From NCBI RefSeq assembly GCF_036421915.1, contig NZ_JAZGOM010000002.1: a DNA stretch of 64,000 nt; one strand, written 5' to 3'. The translations under genes and the position numbers were made by a program. Positions 1-8,227 of this stretch are shown piece after piece. Position 1 is the first letter of the stretch; each line of letters begins with the position of its first letter. Source of the stretch: Georgenia_A wangjunii. GTDB taxonomy: Bacteria > Actinomycetota > Actinomycetes > Actinomycetales > Actinomycetaceae. The notes under the pieces were generated by a model, which ran no database searches, had not been told where the DNA came from, and was given only the letters and a program-made list of their open reading frames with translations.

Positions 1-298
1 GACGCACTGATGCTTCGGCGACCTCAGCCGCAAGCTCTCGTTCTCGAGCCAGTAGAAGCTCGACCAGCCGCTCATTCGAGAGTTGCCCACTGAGAAGGTC
101 ACGGATCTCGTCGAGTCCGAAGCCCACTGCTCGCAGCGCGGCAATCGCGCGAACGCGACCGACCTGGCTTTGTGCGTACCTCCGGTAGCCGGTGAACTCG
201 TCGACCGATGTCGGCACGAGCAGTCCGACGCCTTCCCAATGCCGCAGCATCCGCCGCGATACGGCGGTGAGATGCGCGACTTCTCCGATGCTCAGCAT
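1..298 (-). CDS. MerR-family transcriptional regulator, C-terminus beyond window
   Basis: The first 99 codons of a MerR-type DNA-binding regulator are present; the gene runs off the left edge. The N-terminus reads MLSIGEVAHLTAVSRRMLRH, the winged helix-turn-helix of the family, followed by a wing (FTGYRRYAQSQ) and the second helix pair (LRAVGFGLDEIRDLL). The visible end is Glu/Leu-rich and looks like the start of the dimerisation coiled coil. The ATG is chosen because it lies about 3 nt from the predicted transcription start, giving a leaderless or nearly leaderless mRNA. A MerR-type promoter with a 19-nt spacer lies directly upstream, so autoregulation is likely. The effector cannot be told because the C-terminal domain is not visible. 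Confidence 0.85.
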   Translation of the reverse strand, partial: MLSIGEVAHLTAVSRRMLRHWEGVGLLVPTSVDEFTGYRRYAQSQVGRVRAIAALRAVGFGLDEIRDLLSGQLSNERLVELLLARERELAAEVAEASVR

Positions 299-307
299 GT
301 CAACTCC

Positions 308-338
308 ATCTGAGCCCCTTCCACAGTGTGAAGGTCAA
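308..338 (-). promoter_or_regulatory. MerR-type promoter/operator with 19-bp spacer
   Basis: On the minus strand TTGACC (338-333) and TCAGAT (313-308) are separated by exactly 19 nt. This overlong spacer is typical of promoters that MerR proteins activate by DNA distortion. The spacer contains an imperfect palindrome (TTCACA-CTG-TGGAAGG) suitable for a dimer. The start codon at 298 lies only about 10 nt beyond the -10 box. On the plus strand the same region is followed by an ATG at 340 that opens only a 10-codon reading frame, so no divergent target gene survives. Confidence 0.55.
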
Positions 339-686
339 CATGGCGACACGATCACCAGCGGACACTACGTGAAGGTCGACCGCAGCACGGTCCGTCGGTG
401 GAGCAATTGACGCTCGCGAGGAACTGCGGATTCAGCCCGCGCCGCTCGGCAACGTCAGTGCGCCGCCGTCCGATCCGACGATGACCGACGCGGCCAATAC
501 CAAGCGCTGGCAGCCGGGATCCGGCCGGCGTAGCAAGACGCCCTGGGACACAGGACCGGGGAGCAAGGCCGCCCACGTGCCTCTGTGGCGGGAGCAGGGA
601 GAGGCCTGCGGCCATGAGCCGCGAAGGTCCCGCAGCCGAACCCACACCGGACACGTTGGCCCTTGACCTTGCGGAAGGCCGCCGCA
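339..686. other. No recognisable gene; probable junk of a decayed element
   Basis: Short reading frames occur in several frames but none shows family features or a ribosome binding site. The stretch abuts the point where integrase similarity stops (687), so it is best read as scrambled remnant DNA of the integrative element. Confidence 0.5.
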
Positions 687-998
687 ACGCTCGTATCGGT
701 AGCGGGTGCTGGGGGCGAGCCGCTTGGCGTCATCCAGCGACTGAAGCCAGGCGTCGGCGAGCTCGACGAACAAGGAGTCCGCGGTGAGGTCCTCCTCACC
801 GACGCCGGCCACCTCGTGGTCGGCGATCTTCTTCTTGAGCCGGCGCAGTGCCTCCGTCCTGGATCGGCCGACGGCCTTGATTTTCCGGGTGCGTCCGTTG
901 GAGTCACGGAACCTGACGACGGCGATCTGCCGCCCGCCGTTCGTCTCCTCGTAGTACGGGTCGCCATGGGTGCCGATCGGGGTGCGCGGCCGGGCCAT
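687..998 (-). pseudogene. Tyrosine-recombinase integrase, N-terminal remnant
   Basis: The frame starts MARPRTPIGTHGDPYYEE and continues with an arm-type DNA-binding region (QIAVVRFRDSNGRTRKIKA) and the start of the SAM-like core-binding domain (FVELADAWLQSL, APSTRYRYER), as in actinobacterial phage/ICE integrases. After residue 104 the similarity ends abruptly. The open frame continues to 432 with unrelated Pro/Arg/Gly-rich sequence, and the whole catalytic domain (R...K/H-x-x-R...H...Y) is missing. It lies 6 nt after the excisionase-like gene and next to the 3' end of tRNA-Pro, the usual layout of a tRNA-integrating element. A full integrase is about 380 residues, so this copy cannot be active. 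Confidence 0.75.
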
Positions 999-1004
999 CG
1001 TCAG

Positions 1005-1241
1005 TCACCCCTGCCCGCGTGGCGGCGCGACACCGGCCGACTCTTCGCGGCAATGCTCCAACCACGCCCGCACATCCTCGGCGGCGTAGCGCAGGTGATT
1101 GCCGATCTTGTAGGCCACCGGCCCCTGGCCCCTGGTGCGCCAGTCCTTGATCGTGTTGACCGGCACCCCGAGCAGCTCGGAGAGCGCGTCGATGGTCATC
1201 AGCGGCTCGAGCCCGCCGCCGGGCGTGGTGTGGATCGTCAT
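1005..1241 (-). CDS. Excisionase-like helix-turn-helix protein (HTH_17 type)
   Basis: A 78-residue protein with one winged-helix DNA-binding domain: LMTIDALSELLGVPVNTIKD (residues about 14-33), then WRTRGQGPVAYKIGNHLRY and DVRAWLEHC. This is the pattern of excisionase/MerR-like HTH_17 proteins that accompany tyrosine integrases and bind attachment-site arms. The ATG at 1241 is used because upstream codons look non-coding. It is the first gene of a two-gene remnant, with the integrase fragment starting 6 nt downstream. The domain is intact, so it may still bind DNA, but with no integrase it has no partner here. It could instead be a simple regulator; its position argues for Xis. Confidence 0.75.
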   Translation of the reverse strand: MTIHTTPGGGLEPLMTIDALSELLGVPVNTIKDWRTRGQGPVAYKIGNHLRYAAEDVRAWLEHCREESAGVAPPRGQG

Positions 1242-1343
1242 GCACCTCAGGTGCGCGGTCCCGCCCATCTCACTCGGCCCTGCTCGGACCAACTGTGCGC
1301 GCGGCGCGTGGACCTGGGGCCACTGCGGGCCTCGGGCGAGGGG

Positions 1344-1366
1344 TTTATGCCCCATAAATGCCCCAT
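1344..1366. repeat. Direct repeat ATGCCCCAT, candidate integrase arm sites
   Basis: ATGCCCCAT occurs at 1347-1355 and 1358-1366, an 11-bp period, between the excisionase-like gene and the tRNA. Its position in the expected attP arm of the element and the helical-turn spacing suggest binding sites for integrase or excisionase. This is inference. Confidence 0.4.
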
Positions 1367-1469
1367 GACTCAAGACTGGCAACCTCTCGGTCACGGTCAC
1401 CAGTCCTGCTCGGGACTCGCGTATGGCCCCGGACCTGCACGTTCGCAGGTCCGAGGCCATCTCACTCGG

Positions 1470-1543
<74 letters not shown>

Positions 1544-1983
1544 TTCGACCCGCTGAGCGGGCCGGGATGAGACTACCGCAGCCGAGGCCGTGGACCGAAA
1601 CCGGCCCTCCACGGCGCGCGCGTCGACGCACCGGCCACTCAATCAGCACCGCCCACGGGACCAACCCGGCCGCCGTCGTGGTCCACCGCGATTCGGGGAG
1701 AATCAAGCGCCCAGGACCAGAGCCCGGCGGGTCCTCGGCCCTGATTATCGCCACCCCTCCACACTCCTCCGGTGTGATGAGCGCCACCAACCACGCGGCG
1801 CGAACCGACGAGGGAAGGGCTACCCCGCGCTCTCCGAGGACGTCGCGTCCAAGTGGGGCGTGCGTGGCCACACGAGTCCATCGCCATCGACCTCGTCCCC
1901 GGGAAACATCCGGGTCAGCTCCGCACCCGGACGACGACGACGCGGCGGGCACCCAGCGTGGCCCGCGTCCCGCCGTCGTCCCC
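1544..1983. other. 440 bp without a supported gene
   Basis: Only overlapping GC-driven reading frames without ribosome binding sites or family features are present. No tRNA, hairpin terminator or repeat of note was seen. Confidence 0.5.
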
Positions 1984-2394
1984 TCAGGCGCGCGGCACAG
2001 GCGGCGGCAGCGGCTGGACGAGCTGGAGGAGGTTTCCGACCGTGTCGTCGATGACGGCCATGATGATCGGCCCGTACTCGACGGGCTCCTGGACGAACCG
2101 CACGCCGAGCGCGGAGAGCCGCTCGAACTCGGCAGCGAGGTCGTCCACGGAGAAGACGATCGCGGGAAGCCCCGCCTTCCGCAGCGACGACGTGTACGTC
2201 TTCGCGATCTCGCTGTCCCCCGGCTCGAGGAGGAGCTCGACGTCGGGCTGCGCACCCGCGGCGCCGACCGTGAGCCAGACCGCGTCACCGATGGGGACGT
2301 CCACGCGCGTCTCGAAGCCGAGGACGTCGGTGTAGAAGGCCTGGGCCTTGCGCTGGTCGTCGACGAAGACGCTCGTCGTGGCGATCTTGATCAT
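1984..2394 (-). CDS. VOC-family (glyoxalase/bleomycin-resistance-like) protein
   Basis: A 136-residue single-domain protein with the two beta-alpha-beta-beta-beta modules of the vicinal oxygen chelate fold. The N-terminus is SVFVDDQRKAQAFYTDVLGF; later come VELLLEPGD and VFSVDDLAAEFERLSALGV; it ends VIDDTVGNLLQLVQP. Close actinobacterial relatives are annotated only as VOC or glyoxalase/dioxygenase proteins, and many are of unknown substrate. Possible metal ligands include the Glu in VELLLEP. It is monocistronic on the minus strand, with the next gene more than 120 bp away. The substrate is unknown; glyoxalase I activity should not be assumed. Confidence 0.85.
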   Translation of the reverse strand: MIKIATTSVFVDDQRKAQAFYTDVLGFETRVDVPIGDAVWLTVGAAGAQPDVELLLEPGDSEIAKTYTSSLRKAGLPAIVFSVDDLAAEFERLSALGVRFVQEPVEYGPIIMAVIDDTVGNLLQLVQPLPPPVPRA

Positions 2395-2516
2395 GGGGCC
2401 CTCCCGGGGCGACTCGGCAGCTCGGCCCGACCGTACCGACAGTCACGCCGCCCGGCCACAGCGCCTACGTCGCGACGTCGCCGCCGATGATGCCGCGCCA
2501 CGCGCCAAAGCCACGG

Positions 2517-3590
2517 CTAGTGAGCCGCCCCCTCGTGCAGCTGCTCCAGGCGCACCCTCTCCGCAGCGACGATCCCGAGCGCCACCAGCGCCACGGCCAT
2601 CCCGGCGCTGGCCGGCCACGGATCGATCCGGAACAGGGCCACCAGCGTGATGAGCAGGTTGACGAGCAGCGCCCGGCGCAGCCACTGGAACGCGTGGTAC
2701 CGGTTCCGGTTGAGCAGCACCACGCCCCGGAGCGCGACGATCACCATGACGACCAACGACGCCAGAGCCACGACCGCCGCCCAGCGGGGTGCGTCGCCTG
2801 CCTCCTCCCCCACCTCGGCCAGGCCGACGACGCCTGCCCCGCCCACGACGAGGACACCGATGAGCACGGTGGTCAGCGCCGTCGTCCATCCGCCGCGGAC
2901 GACGCCCCGAAGCACCTCGCGGCCCCTGCGGGTCAGCACCTCCAGCGGGTCCCGCAGCTCCGAGTGGTCCTCGGGCACGACGCCGAGCAGCGCCTTCACC
3001 TCAGCCGCTCCGGGCGCGTCCTGTCCTTGCGCAAGCAGCTCCTCCGCGATCGCGCGGCGCTGCGGGCTGAGCCCACCGGCCACCCCGGCGACGGCATGGT
3101 CGGCCGCCGCGGCGAGCGCCTCGCTGGGGTTGCGCTCGCGCCGGCCGTGGAGGGCGTCGGCACCGATCATGACGAGCACGACGGTGACGTACATGATCAT
3201 CGGTGCCGGCCGGAAGAAGTAGTCGTTGTCCTGGGTGAGGAACTTGCCCACCTCGTCGATGAACAGCCCGAAACCCACCCCTCCGACGAACGCGGCCGGC
3301 GGGCGGATGACCGGGCCCGCGAAGGACAGCAGGAGCACCATGGCGACGGCCATGAGCAGCCCGCCCCAGAGCACGTGCGCGACGTGCAGCGTCTCCCCGC
3401 CCACCTGCGGGAAGCCGGTCAGTTGGAGGTAGCCACGGGTGACGACGATGGTCACCACGGTCGTCAGTGCGAACCCGAGCACGTGCTCGCTGCCACGCGG
3501 GTCGCGGGGCAGTCCCCAGCGCAGGAGCACGTGCGGGCGGTCGGCGCGCGGCGTGGCGGCGTCGGCGTCGGGCGTGGCGCTCGTGGTCAT
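2517..3590 (-). CDS. Polytopic membrane protein of unknown function
   Basis: A 357-residue protein with seven or eight hydrophobic segments. Four lie in the N-terminal half (for example FALTTVVTIVVTR, GGLLMAVAMVLLLSFAG, MIMYVTVVLVMIGADAL) and three or four in the C-terminal half. A cytoplasmic-looking loop of about 90 residues (RRERNPSEAL to VRGGWTT) separates them. A conserved-looking acidic/aromatic motif, GFGLFIDEVGKFLTQDND, lies between segments 3 and 4. The start at 3590 is preferred over a longer frame because GGAGGGACAG lies immediately upstream. No transporter signature is recognisable. It stands alone, with the SOS-regulated HNH gene starting divergently about 200 bp away. Confidence 0.75.
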   Translation of the reverse strand: MTTSATPDADAATPRADRPHVLLRWGLPRDPRGSEHVLGFALTTVVTIVVTRGYLQLTGFPQVGGETLHVAHVLWGGLLMAVAMVLLLSFAGPVIRPPAAFVGGVGFGLFIDEVGKFLTQDNDYFFRPAPMIMYVTVVLVMIGADALHGRRERNPSEALAAAADHAVAGVAGGLSPQRRAIAEELLAQGQDAPGAAEVKALLGVVPEDHSELRDPLEVLTRRGREVLRGVVRGGWTTALTTVLIGVLVVGGAGVVGLAEVGEEAGDAPRWAAVVALASLVVMVIVALRGVVLLNRNRYHAFQWLRRALLVNLLITLVALFRIDPWPASAGMAVALVALGIVAAERVRLEQLHEGAAH

Positions 3591-3730
3591 CTGTCCCTCC
3601 CCGGGCGACGGCGGCATCGGTCAGACCGTACCGACGGCCCCCCGCGCGCGCCCATGGCTGAGCGTGCGGCCGGCACGCACGCCGGGGCGAGCACGATGTC
3701 GTCGTGCGAACGACACGCCGTCAACACCCC

Positions 3731-3758
3731 TTGTGTTCGAACCCCCGTTCGATAGAAT
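3731..3758 (+). promoter_or_regulatory. SOS promoter: LexA box between -35 and -10
   Basis: TCGAAC-CCCC-GTTCGA at 3737-3752 is a perfect match to the actinobacterial LexA consensus TCGAAC-N4-GTTCGA. It fills the 16-nt spacer between TTGTGT (3731-3736) and TAGAAT (3753-3758), so LexA would sterically block RNA polymerase. The start codon of the HNH gene lies 39 nt beyond the -10 box. Confidence 0.85.
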
Positions 3759-3797
3759 GAACGGCAGGAGACCTCGACAGGCTGGGAGGTGATCGGG

Positions 3798-5423
3798 ATG
3801 GCCTGCACCACCTCGCGCGTGCGCCATCCCGGGGCCCGCCGGATGCCGCGCACGGTCTCCGGCCGTCTGGACCTGGAGCTTCGTCGTCACACAGCGGCGG
3901 CCCCGTCCTCGGGTGCCGGCCACCGCAAGTCCCGTGCAACGAGGCCTCCGACCGCCACCGAGCTCGCCGCGCAGGTGACCGACGGGCTGCAGAAGCTCGC
4001 CGAGCTCGACTTCCACGACCTGTCCGGCTCCGAGGCGATCCAGGTCCTCGACGCACTCGAGACGGTCGCGCGGCGGGCGGCGGGAATCCGTGCCGCGGTC
4101 CTCCCGGTCATCGAGCAGGACGGTCTCTGGGCCACCAGCGGCGCGGCCACCCTCGCCGCGTGGCTCCGGAACCGGACCCTCGTGTCCAACGGTGTCGCGC
4201 ACCAGCAGGTGCGCGACGCGCGAGCCCTGCGTGACCACCTGCCGGCGACCCGGGCCGCACTCCACGACGCGCACATCACCGCCGAGCACGTCACCGCCCT
4301 GGCACGCTGGACAAGCCGCACCGAGAAGACCCGTGCCGCGCTGCTGGACGAGCGGGTCGGCGAGGACTTCCTCCTCACGCAGGCCAAGATCTACGACGCG
4401 AGCGCGTTCAACCGGATCGTGCGCCACTGGGCGGAGGCGGCAGACCCCGAGGCCGCTGACCGCGCGTGGCGTGACGAGGGAGCCAAGGAGGAGCTCTCCA
4501 TCGCCTCCACGACCGGCGGGCACCACGTCCACGGGTGGCTCGACGACGCGAACGGGGACGTCGTCGACGTCGCCCTGCGCGCCTTCGCCCCGCCGCGCAC
4601 GAAGGACGACGAGCGCACCGCCGCTCAGCGCCGCGCGGCGGCCCTCGTCGCCATCGCACGGATGGCGCTCGACTCGGGCACGGCCCAGCGGGGCGCCCGG
4701 ATCCGGCCACACCTCAACGTGACCGTCCCGTTCGAGACGCTCAACGCCCTCGTCGCGGCGAGCGCGCCGGCGGTCCCCGCAGCCTTCGGTGGGCAGGCAG
4801 CCGACGACGGCGCATGCCTGGGCGTCGTACCTCTGCTTCCGGTGGACGGCACCGACGCCGACGTGTGGGCGCGGCAGTGGCGTCCCGGCGACGACCACAC
4901 GATCTCCACCGCCATCGACTACGACGCCCTGACGGGGCTCCCGCCAGCCACGCTCGAGGACAACACGCCCATCGCTCCGGGCCTCCTCGCCCGGCTCGCG
5001 TGCGAGAGCCAGCTTGCCCGCGTCATCTTCGGCGCAGAGTCGACGATCCTCGACGCCGGCCGCGAGAAGCGCATCTTCCCGGCGCACCAGGCGCGCGCCA
5101 TCATCGCCCGCGACCGCCACTGCCAGTACCCCGGCTGCACGTCACTGCCGGCGCACGGCGAGATCCACCACTCGCTGTGGTGGTACAAGCACGGCGGCGA
5201 GACCAAGGTCGACCAGGGCATCCTGCTGTGCTGGCAGCACCACGACATCGTGCACGCACGTGAGATCACCATCCACCGCCGCAGCGGTGCCTGGCTGTTC
5301 ACCGACCGCAACGGGCAGCTCATCACCGCACCGACGATGGACTTCCCCGCACTGCAGGACCGAGATCCCGCCGGAGCGATGGCTGGCGCCACCGGTCCAC
5401 CGGATCCCGTGCCCCGGATGTGA
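3798..5423 (+). CDS. DUF222/HNH endonuclease-domain protein (13E12-type), SOS-regulated
   Basis: A 541-residue protein of the actinobacterial DUF222-HNH family. The N-terminal and middle part (about residues 50-380) is the DUF222 helical domain (EAIQVLDALETVARRAAGIR and following). The C-terminal HNH domain is complete: HQARAIIARDRHCQYPGC, then EIHHSLWWYKHGGETKVDQG and LLCWQHHDIVHA, giving two zinc-type cysteine pairs and the catalytic His residues. The ATG at 3798 is preferred over GTG at 3789 because GGGAGG sits 8 nt upstream. The promoter carries a LexA box, so induction by DNA damage is expected; some 13E12 genes of M. tuberculosis are also LexA-controlled. These genes are often multicopy and have been viewed as mobile or homing-like; the true substrate is unknown. 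A 48-bp tandem duplication spans its stop codon. Confidence 0.9.
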   Translation: MACTTSRVRHPGARRMPRTVSGRLDLELRRHTAAAPSSGAGHRKSRATRPPTATELAAQVTDGLQKLAELDFHDLSGSEAIQVLDALETVARRAAGIRAAVLPVIEQDGLWATSGAATLAAWLRNRTLVSNGVAHQQVRDARALRDHLPATRAALHDAHITAEHVTALARWTSRTEKTRAALLDERVGEDFLLTQAKIYDASAFNRIVRHWAEAADPEAADRAWRDEGAKEELSIASTTGGHHVHGWLDDANGDVVDVALRAFAPPRTKDDERTAAQRRAAALVAIARMALDSGTAQRGARIRPHLNVTVPFETLNALVAASAPAVPAAFGGQAADDGACLGVVPLLPVDGTDADVWARQWRPGDDHTISTAIDYDALTGLPPATLEDNTPIAPGLLARLACESQLARVIFGAESTILDAGREKRIFPAHQARAIIARDRHCQYPGCTSLPAHGEIHHSLWWYKHGGETKVDQGILLCWQHHDIVHAREITIHRRSGAWLFTDRNGQLITAPTMDFPALQDRDPAGAMAGATGPPDPVPRM

Positions 5424-5500
5424 GCGGGGCGAGCCTGCCCTCCCCTGCCACGTCCCGTGCCCCGGATGTGAGCGGGGCGAGCCTGCCCTCGCCTGCCACG
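5405..5500. repeat. 48-bp tandem duplication across the HNH stop codon
   Basis: Two copies (5405-5452 and 5453-5500) differ at one base. The first contains the last codons and TGA of the HNH gene, so the second restates the gene end in non-coding DNA. Confidence 0.9.
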
Positions 5501-5540
5501 GGTGTGGTCGAGCGGCCCGCCCGCCCAGGCCCCGCCGTCG

Positions 5541-7085
5541 TCAGCGGCGGCGCTTCTCCCGCACGCGCACGCTGATCTCGATCGGGGTGCCGACGAAGCC
5601 GAACTCCTCGCGCAGCCGGCGCTCGATGAAGCGCCGGTAGCCCGCCTCGATGAAGCCGGTGGCGAAGAGGACGAACCGCGGCGGGCGGCTGTCCGCCTGC
5701 GTGCCGAAGAGGATGCGGGGCTGCTTGCCGCCGCGCACCGGGTGCGGGTTCGCCGCGGTGAGCTCGCCGAGGAAGGAGTTGAGCCGGCCCGTGGAGATGC
5801 GGGTGTCCCAGCCCTCGAGCGCGGTGTCGATCCCGCGCACGAGCCGGTCGACGTGCCACTTCGTCTTCGCCGAGACGTTGACGCGCGGCGCCCACTGGAT
5901 CTGGACGAGGTCCTGCTCGATCTCGCGCTCGAGGAAGTGGCGGCGGTCCTCGTCCATGAGGTCCCACTTGTTGTAGGCGACGACAACCGCGCGCCCGGAG
6001 TCGATGGCCTGCTGGATGACGCGGGTGTCCTGCTCCGTCATCGGCACGGACGCGTCGACGAGGACGACGGCGACCTCCGCCTTCTCCAGCGCGGCCTGGG
6101 TCCGCAGCGACGCGTAGAAGTCCGCACCGCTCGTCTGGTGCACGCGGCGCCGGATGCCGGCGGTGTCGACGAACCACCAGGGGCGCCCGCCGAGCATGAT
6201 CAACTCGTCGACCGGGTCGCGCGTCGTGCCCGCGACCTCGTCGACGACGACGCGCTCGGTGCCCGCGAGGGCGTTGAGCAGGCTCGACTTGCCGACGTTC
6301 GGCCGACCGATGAGCGCGACGCGGCGCGGCCCGCCCTCAGGCATGGGGTTGGCGACGGCGGAGACCTCGGGCAGCACGGCGAGCGCGGCGTCGAGGACGT
6401 CGCCCGACCCGCGACCGTGCAGCGCGGAGACGGGGTACGGCTCCCCCAGCCCGAGGGACCACAGCGACGAGGCGTCTGCCTCCTGGTTGCGGCCGTCGAC
6501 CTTGTTCGCGACGAGGATGACGGGCTTGCCGGAGCGGCGCAGGAGCTTGACGACCTGCTCGTCGGTCGCCGTCGGGCCCACCGTGGCGTCGACGATGAAC
6601 ATGACGGCGTCGGCCATCTCGATGGCCATCTCGGCCTGCTCGGCGACGCGCGCGTTGATGCCGGCGGCGTCGTGCTCCCAGCCGCCCGTGTCGACGACCA
6701 TGAAGCGGCGACCGGCCCAGTCCGCGGGGTAGCTCACGCGGTCGCGGGTGACGCCCGGGACGTCCTGGACGACGGCCTCGCGGCGGCCGAGCACGCGGTT
6801 GACGAACGTCGACTTGCCCACGTTCGGACGCCCGACGATCGCGAGGACGGGCAGCGGCCCCTCCTCGCGGGCGCGTGGGGCGCCGTCGTCGAGACCGTCG
6901 AGGAGCGCGGCGTCCTCCTCGTCGAGGACGTAGTCGGACAGGCCGGCACGCAGGGCGGCGGCGCGCTGCTCGGCGTCGGCCTCGCTCTCCTCGACCGGGC
7001 CGTCGGGACGGTCCGTCGGGTCGGCGCCGACCGGGAGGTCGGCGGTGGGCTCGGCGTCGCGCGCGGGGAACTCAGAATCACTCAC
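5541..7085 (-). CDS. der: Ribosome-assembly GTPase Der (EngA)
   Basis: A 514-residue tandem-GTPase that helps mature the 50S subunit. An acidic, probably disordered extension of about 78 residues precedes G domain 1. Its P-loop GRPNVGKS is at residues 85-92, DTGG at 132-135 and NKVD at 194-197. G domain 2 has GRPNVGKS at 260-267, DTAGIRRR, and NKWD. The C-terminal KH-like domain ends EISVRVREKRRR. The GTG at 7085 is chosen because it opens MSDSEFPARD with no coding signal further up; no clear Shine-Dalgarno is seen. In many actinobacteria der directly follows cmk. Here two flavin oxidoreductase genes on the other strand and plsC separate them. Confidence 0.95.
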   Translation of the reverse strand: MSDSEFPARDAEPTADLPVGADPTDRPDGPVEESEADAEQRAAALRAGLSDYVLDEEDAALLDGLDDGAPRAREEGPLPVLAIVGRPNVGKSTFVNRVLGRREAVVQDVPGVTRDRVSYPADWAGRRFMVVDTGGWEHDAAGINARVAEQAEMAIEMADAVMFIVDATVGPTATDEQVVKLLRRSGKPVILVANKVDGRNQEADASSLWSLGLGEPYPVSALHGRGSGDVLDAALAVLPEVSAVANPMPEGGPRRVALIGRPNVGKSSLLNALAGTERVVVDEVAGTTRDPVDELIMLGGRPWWFVDTAGIRRRVHQTSGADFYASLRTQAALEKAEVAVVLVDASVPMTEQDTRVIQQAIDSGRAVVVAYNKWDLMDEDRRHFLEREIEQDLVQIQWAPRVNVSAKTKWHVDRLVRGIDTALEGWDTRISTGRLNSFLGELTAANPHPVRGGKQPRILFGTQADSRPPRFVLFATGFIEAGYRRFIERRLREEFGFVGTPIEISVRVREKRRR

Positions 7086-7190
7086 GAACCCATTGTCCCG
7101 TGCGAACGAGGTCCCTGGCGACCGAACACCCCAAACGGGTGTAGAGAAGGGCCGCGGGAACACATCGCAGCGGCGCGGGTTGAACCGAGG

Positions 7191-8213
7191 ATGACGGACT
7201 ACGGCCACGACCTTCTCTTCGGGTCGTTCATCACTCCGACCAACGCCAACCCCCAGCAGGTCGTCGCGCTCGCCCAGCACAGCGAGCGCGTTGGCCTCGA
7301 CCTCGTGACGTTCCAGGACCACCCCTACCAGCCCGGGTTCCTCGACACGTGGACGCTGCTCAGCTACGTCGCGGCCCGCACGGAACGGGTCCATCTCGCG
7401 GGAAACGTCCTCAACGTGCCGCTGCGCCCGCCGGCTGTCCTCGCCCGCGCCGCCGCGAGCCTCGACCTCCTCTCGGGCGGGCGCGTCGAGCTTGGGCTCG
7501 GCGCCGGCGGCTTCTGGGACGCCATCGTGTCCATGGGTGCACAGCGGCTCACGCCGGGTGAGAGCGTCGACGCCCTGAGCGAGGCCATCGACGTCATCCG
7601 CGGGATCTGGGACGTCTCCGACCGCTCCCGCCTCGTCGCGGGTGGTGAGTATCACCACGTCGACGGCGCGAAGCGCGGCCCCGCACCGGCCCACGACATC
7701 GGCATCTGGCTCGGCGCCTACAAGCCGCGCATGCTGCGCCTCACCGGGCGCAAGGCCGACGGCTGGCTGCCCTCGCTCGCCTACATGACGAGCCTGCAGC
7801 AGCTTGCCGACGCCAACGCGATCATCGACGAGGCCGCCGCGGGCGCAGGCCGGGACCCACGGGCCGTGCGGCGCCTGCTCAACATCGGCGGGCAGCTCAC
7901 CGCCGCGACGAGCGACCGGCTGCTCGTCGGCCCACCCCGGCAGTGGGTCGAGCAGCTCGCCGTGCTCACCCTCGAGCACGGGTTCAGCGGCTACATCCTC
8001 TCCGGCGACGACCCGACGGCCCTCGCCACCTTCGGCCAGGAGATCGCCCCGGCGCTGCGCGCGGTCGTCGCGGCCGAGCGGGGGACGTCCTCGGCCGACG
8101 GCGCCGACGGCTCGGTCCCTGCCTCCCAGCTCGACGGCGCCGCGACCACCGCCCCCGCCGACAGCGACGTGCCCATCTCCACCGCCACGCCGGCCGCCCC
8201 GGCCAACCGCTGA
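7191..8213 (+). CDS. LLM-class flavin-dependent oxidoreductase
   Basis: A 340-residue luciferase-like monooxygenase (TIM barrel, FMN or F420 dependent). Family hallmarks are LVTFQDHPYQPGFLDTW near the N-terminus, RVHLAGNVLNVPLRPPAVLA, the segment LDLLSGGRVELGLGAGGFWD, and KADGWLPSLAYM. After the barrel (about residue 300) comes an Ala/Ser/Asp-rich tail of about 40 residues, probably disordered. The next gene starts 14 nt downstream and opens with a close paralogue of this protein, so the pair arose by duplication and is probably co-transcribed. Whether the cofactor is FMN or F420 cannot be decided by eye. Confidence 0.88.
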   Translation: MTDYGHDLLFGSFITPTNANPQQVVALAQHSERVGLDLVTFQDHPYQPGFLDTWTLLSYVAARTERVHLAGNVLNVPLRPPAVLARAAASLDLLSGGRVELGLGAGGFWDAIVSMGAQRLTPGESVDALSEAIDVIRGIWDVSDRSRLVAGGEYHHVDGAKRGPAPAHDIGIWLGAYKPRMLRLTGRKADGWLPSLAYMTSLQQLADANAIIDEAAAGAGRDPRAVRRLLNIGGQLTAATSDRLLVGPPRQWVEQLAVLTLEHGFSGYILSGDDPTALATFGQEIAPALRAVVAAERGTSSADGADGSVPASQLDGAATTAPADSDVPISTATPAAPANR

Positions 8214-8227
8214 TCGGCGCGCGCCCC

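Noticed and set aside
340..372. Ten-codon frame divergent from the MerR gene
   Set aside because: Too short and without further support; kept only as a hint of a deleted target gene.
339..410. Possible transposase remnant (KVDRSTVRRW)
   Set aside because: Resembles a helix-turn-helix by a few residues only; no catalytic DDE residues or terminal inverted repeats found.
2517..3755. Large plus-strand frame opposite the membrane protein
   Set aside because: His/Asp/Arg-rich antisense shadow; the minus strand has clear membrane helices and a ribosome binding site.
5502..7190. Extension of the first LLM gene upstream across der
   Set aside because: The frame is open only because it is antisense to der; the LLM fold starts at 7191.
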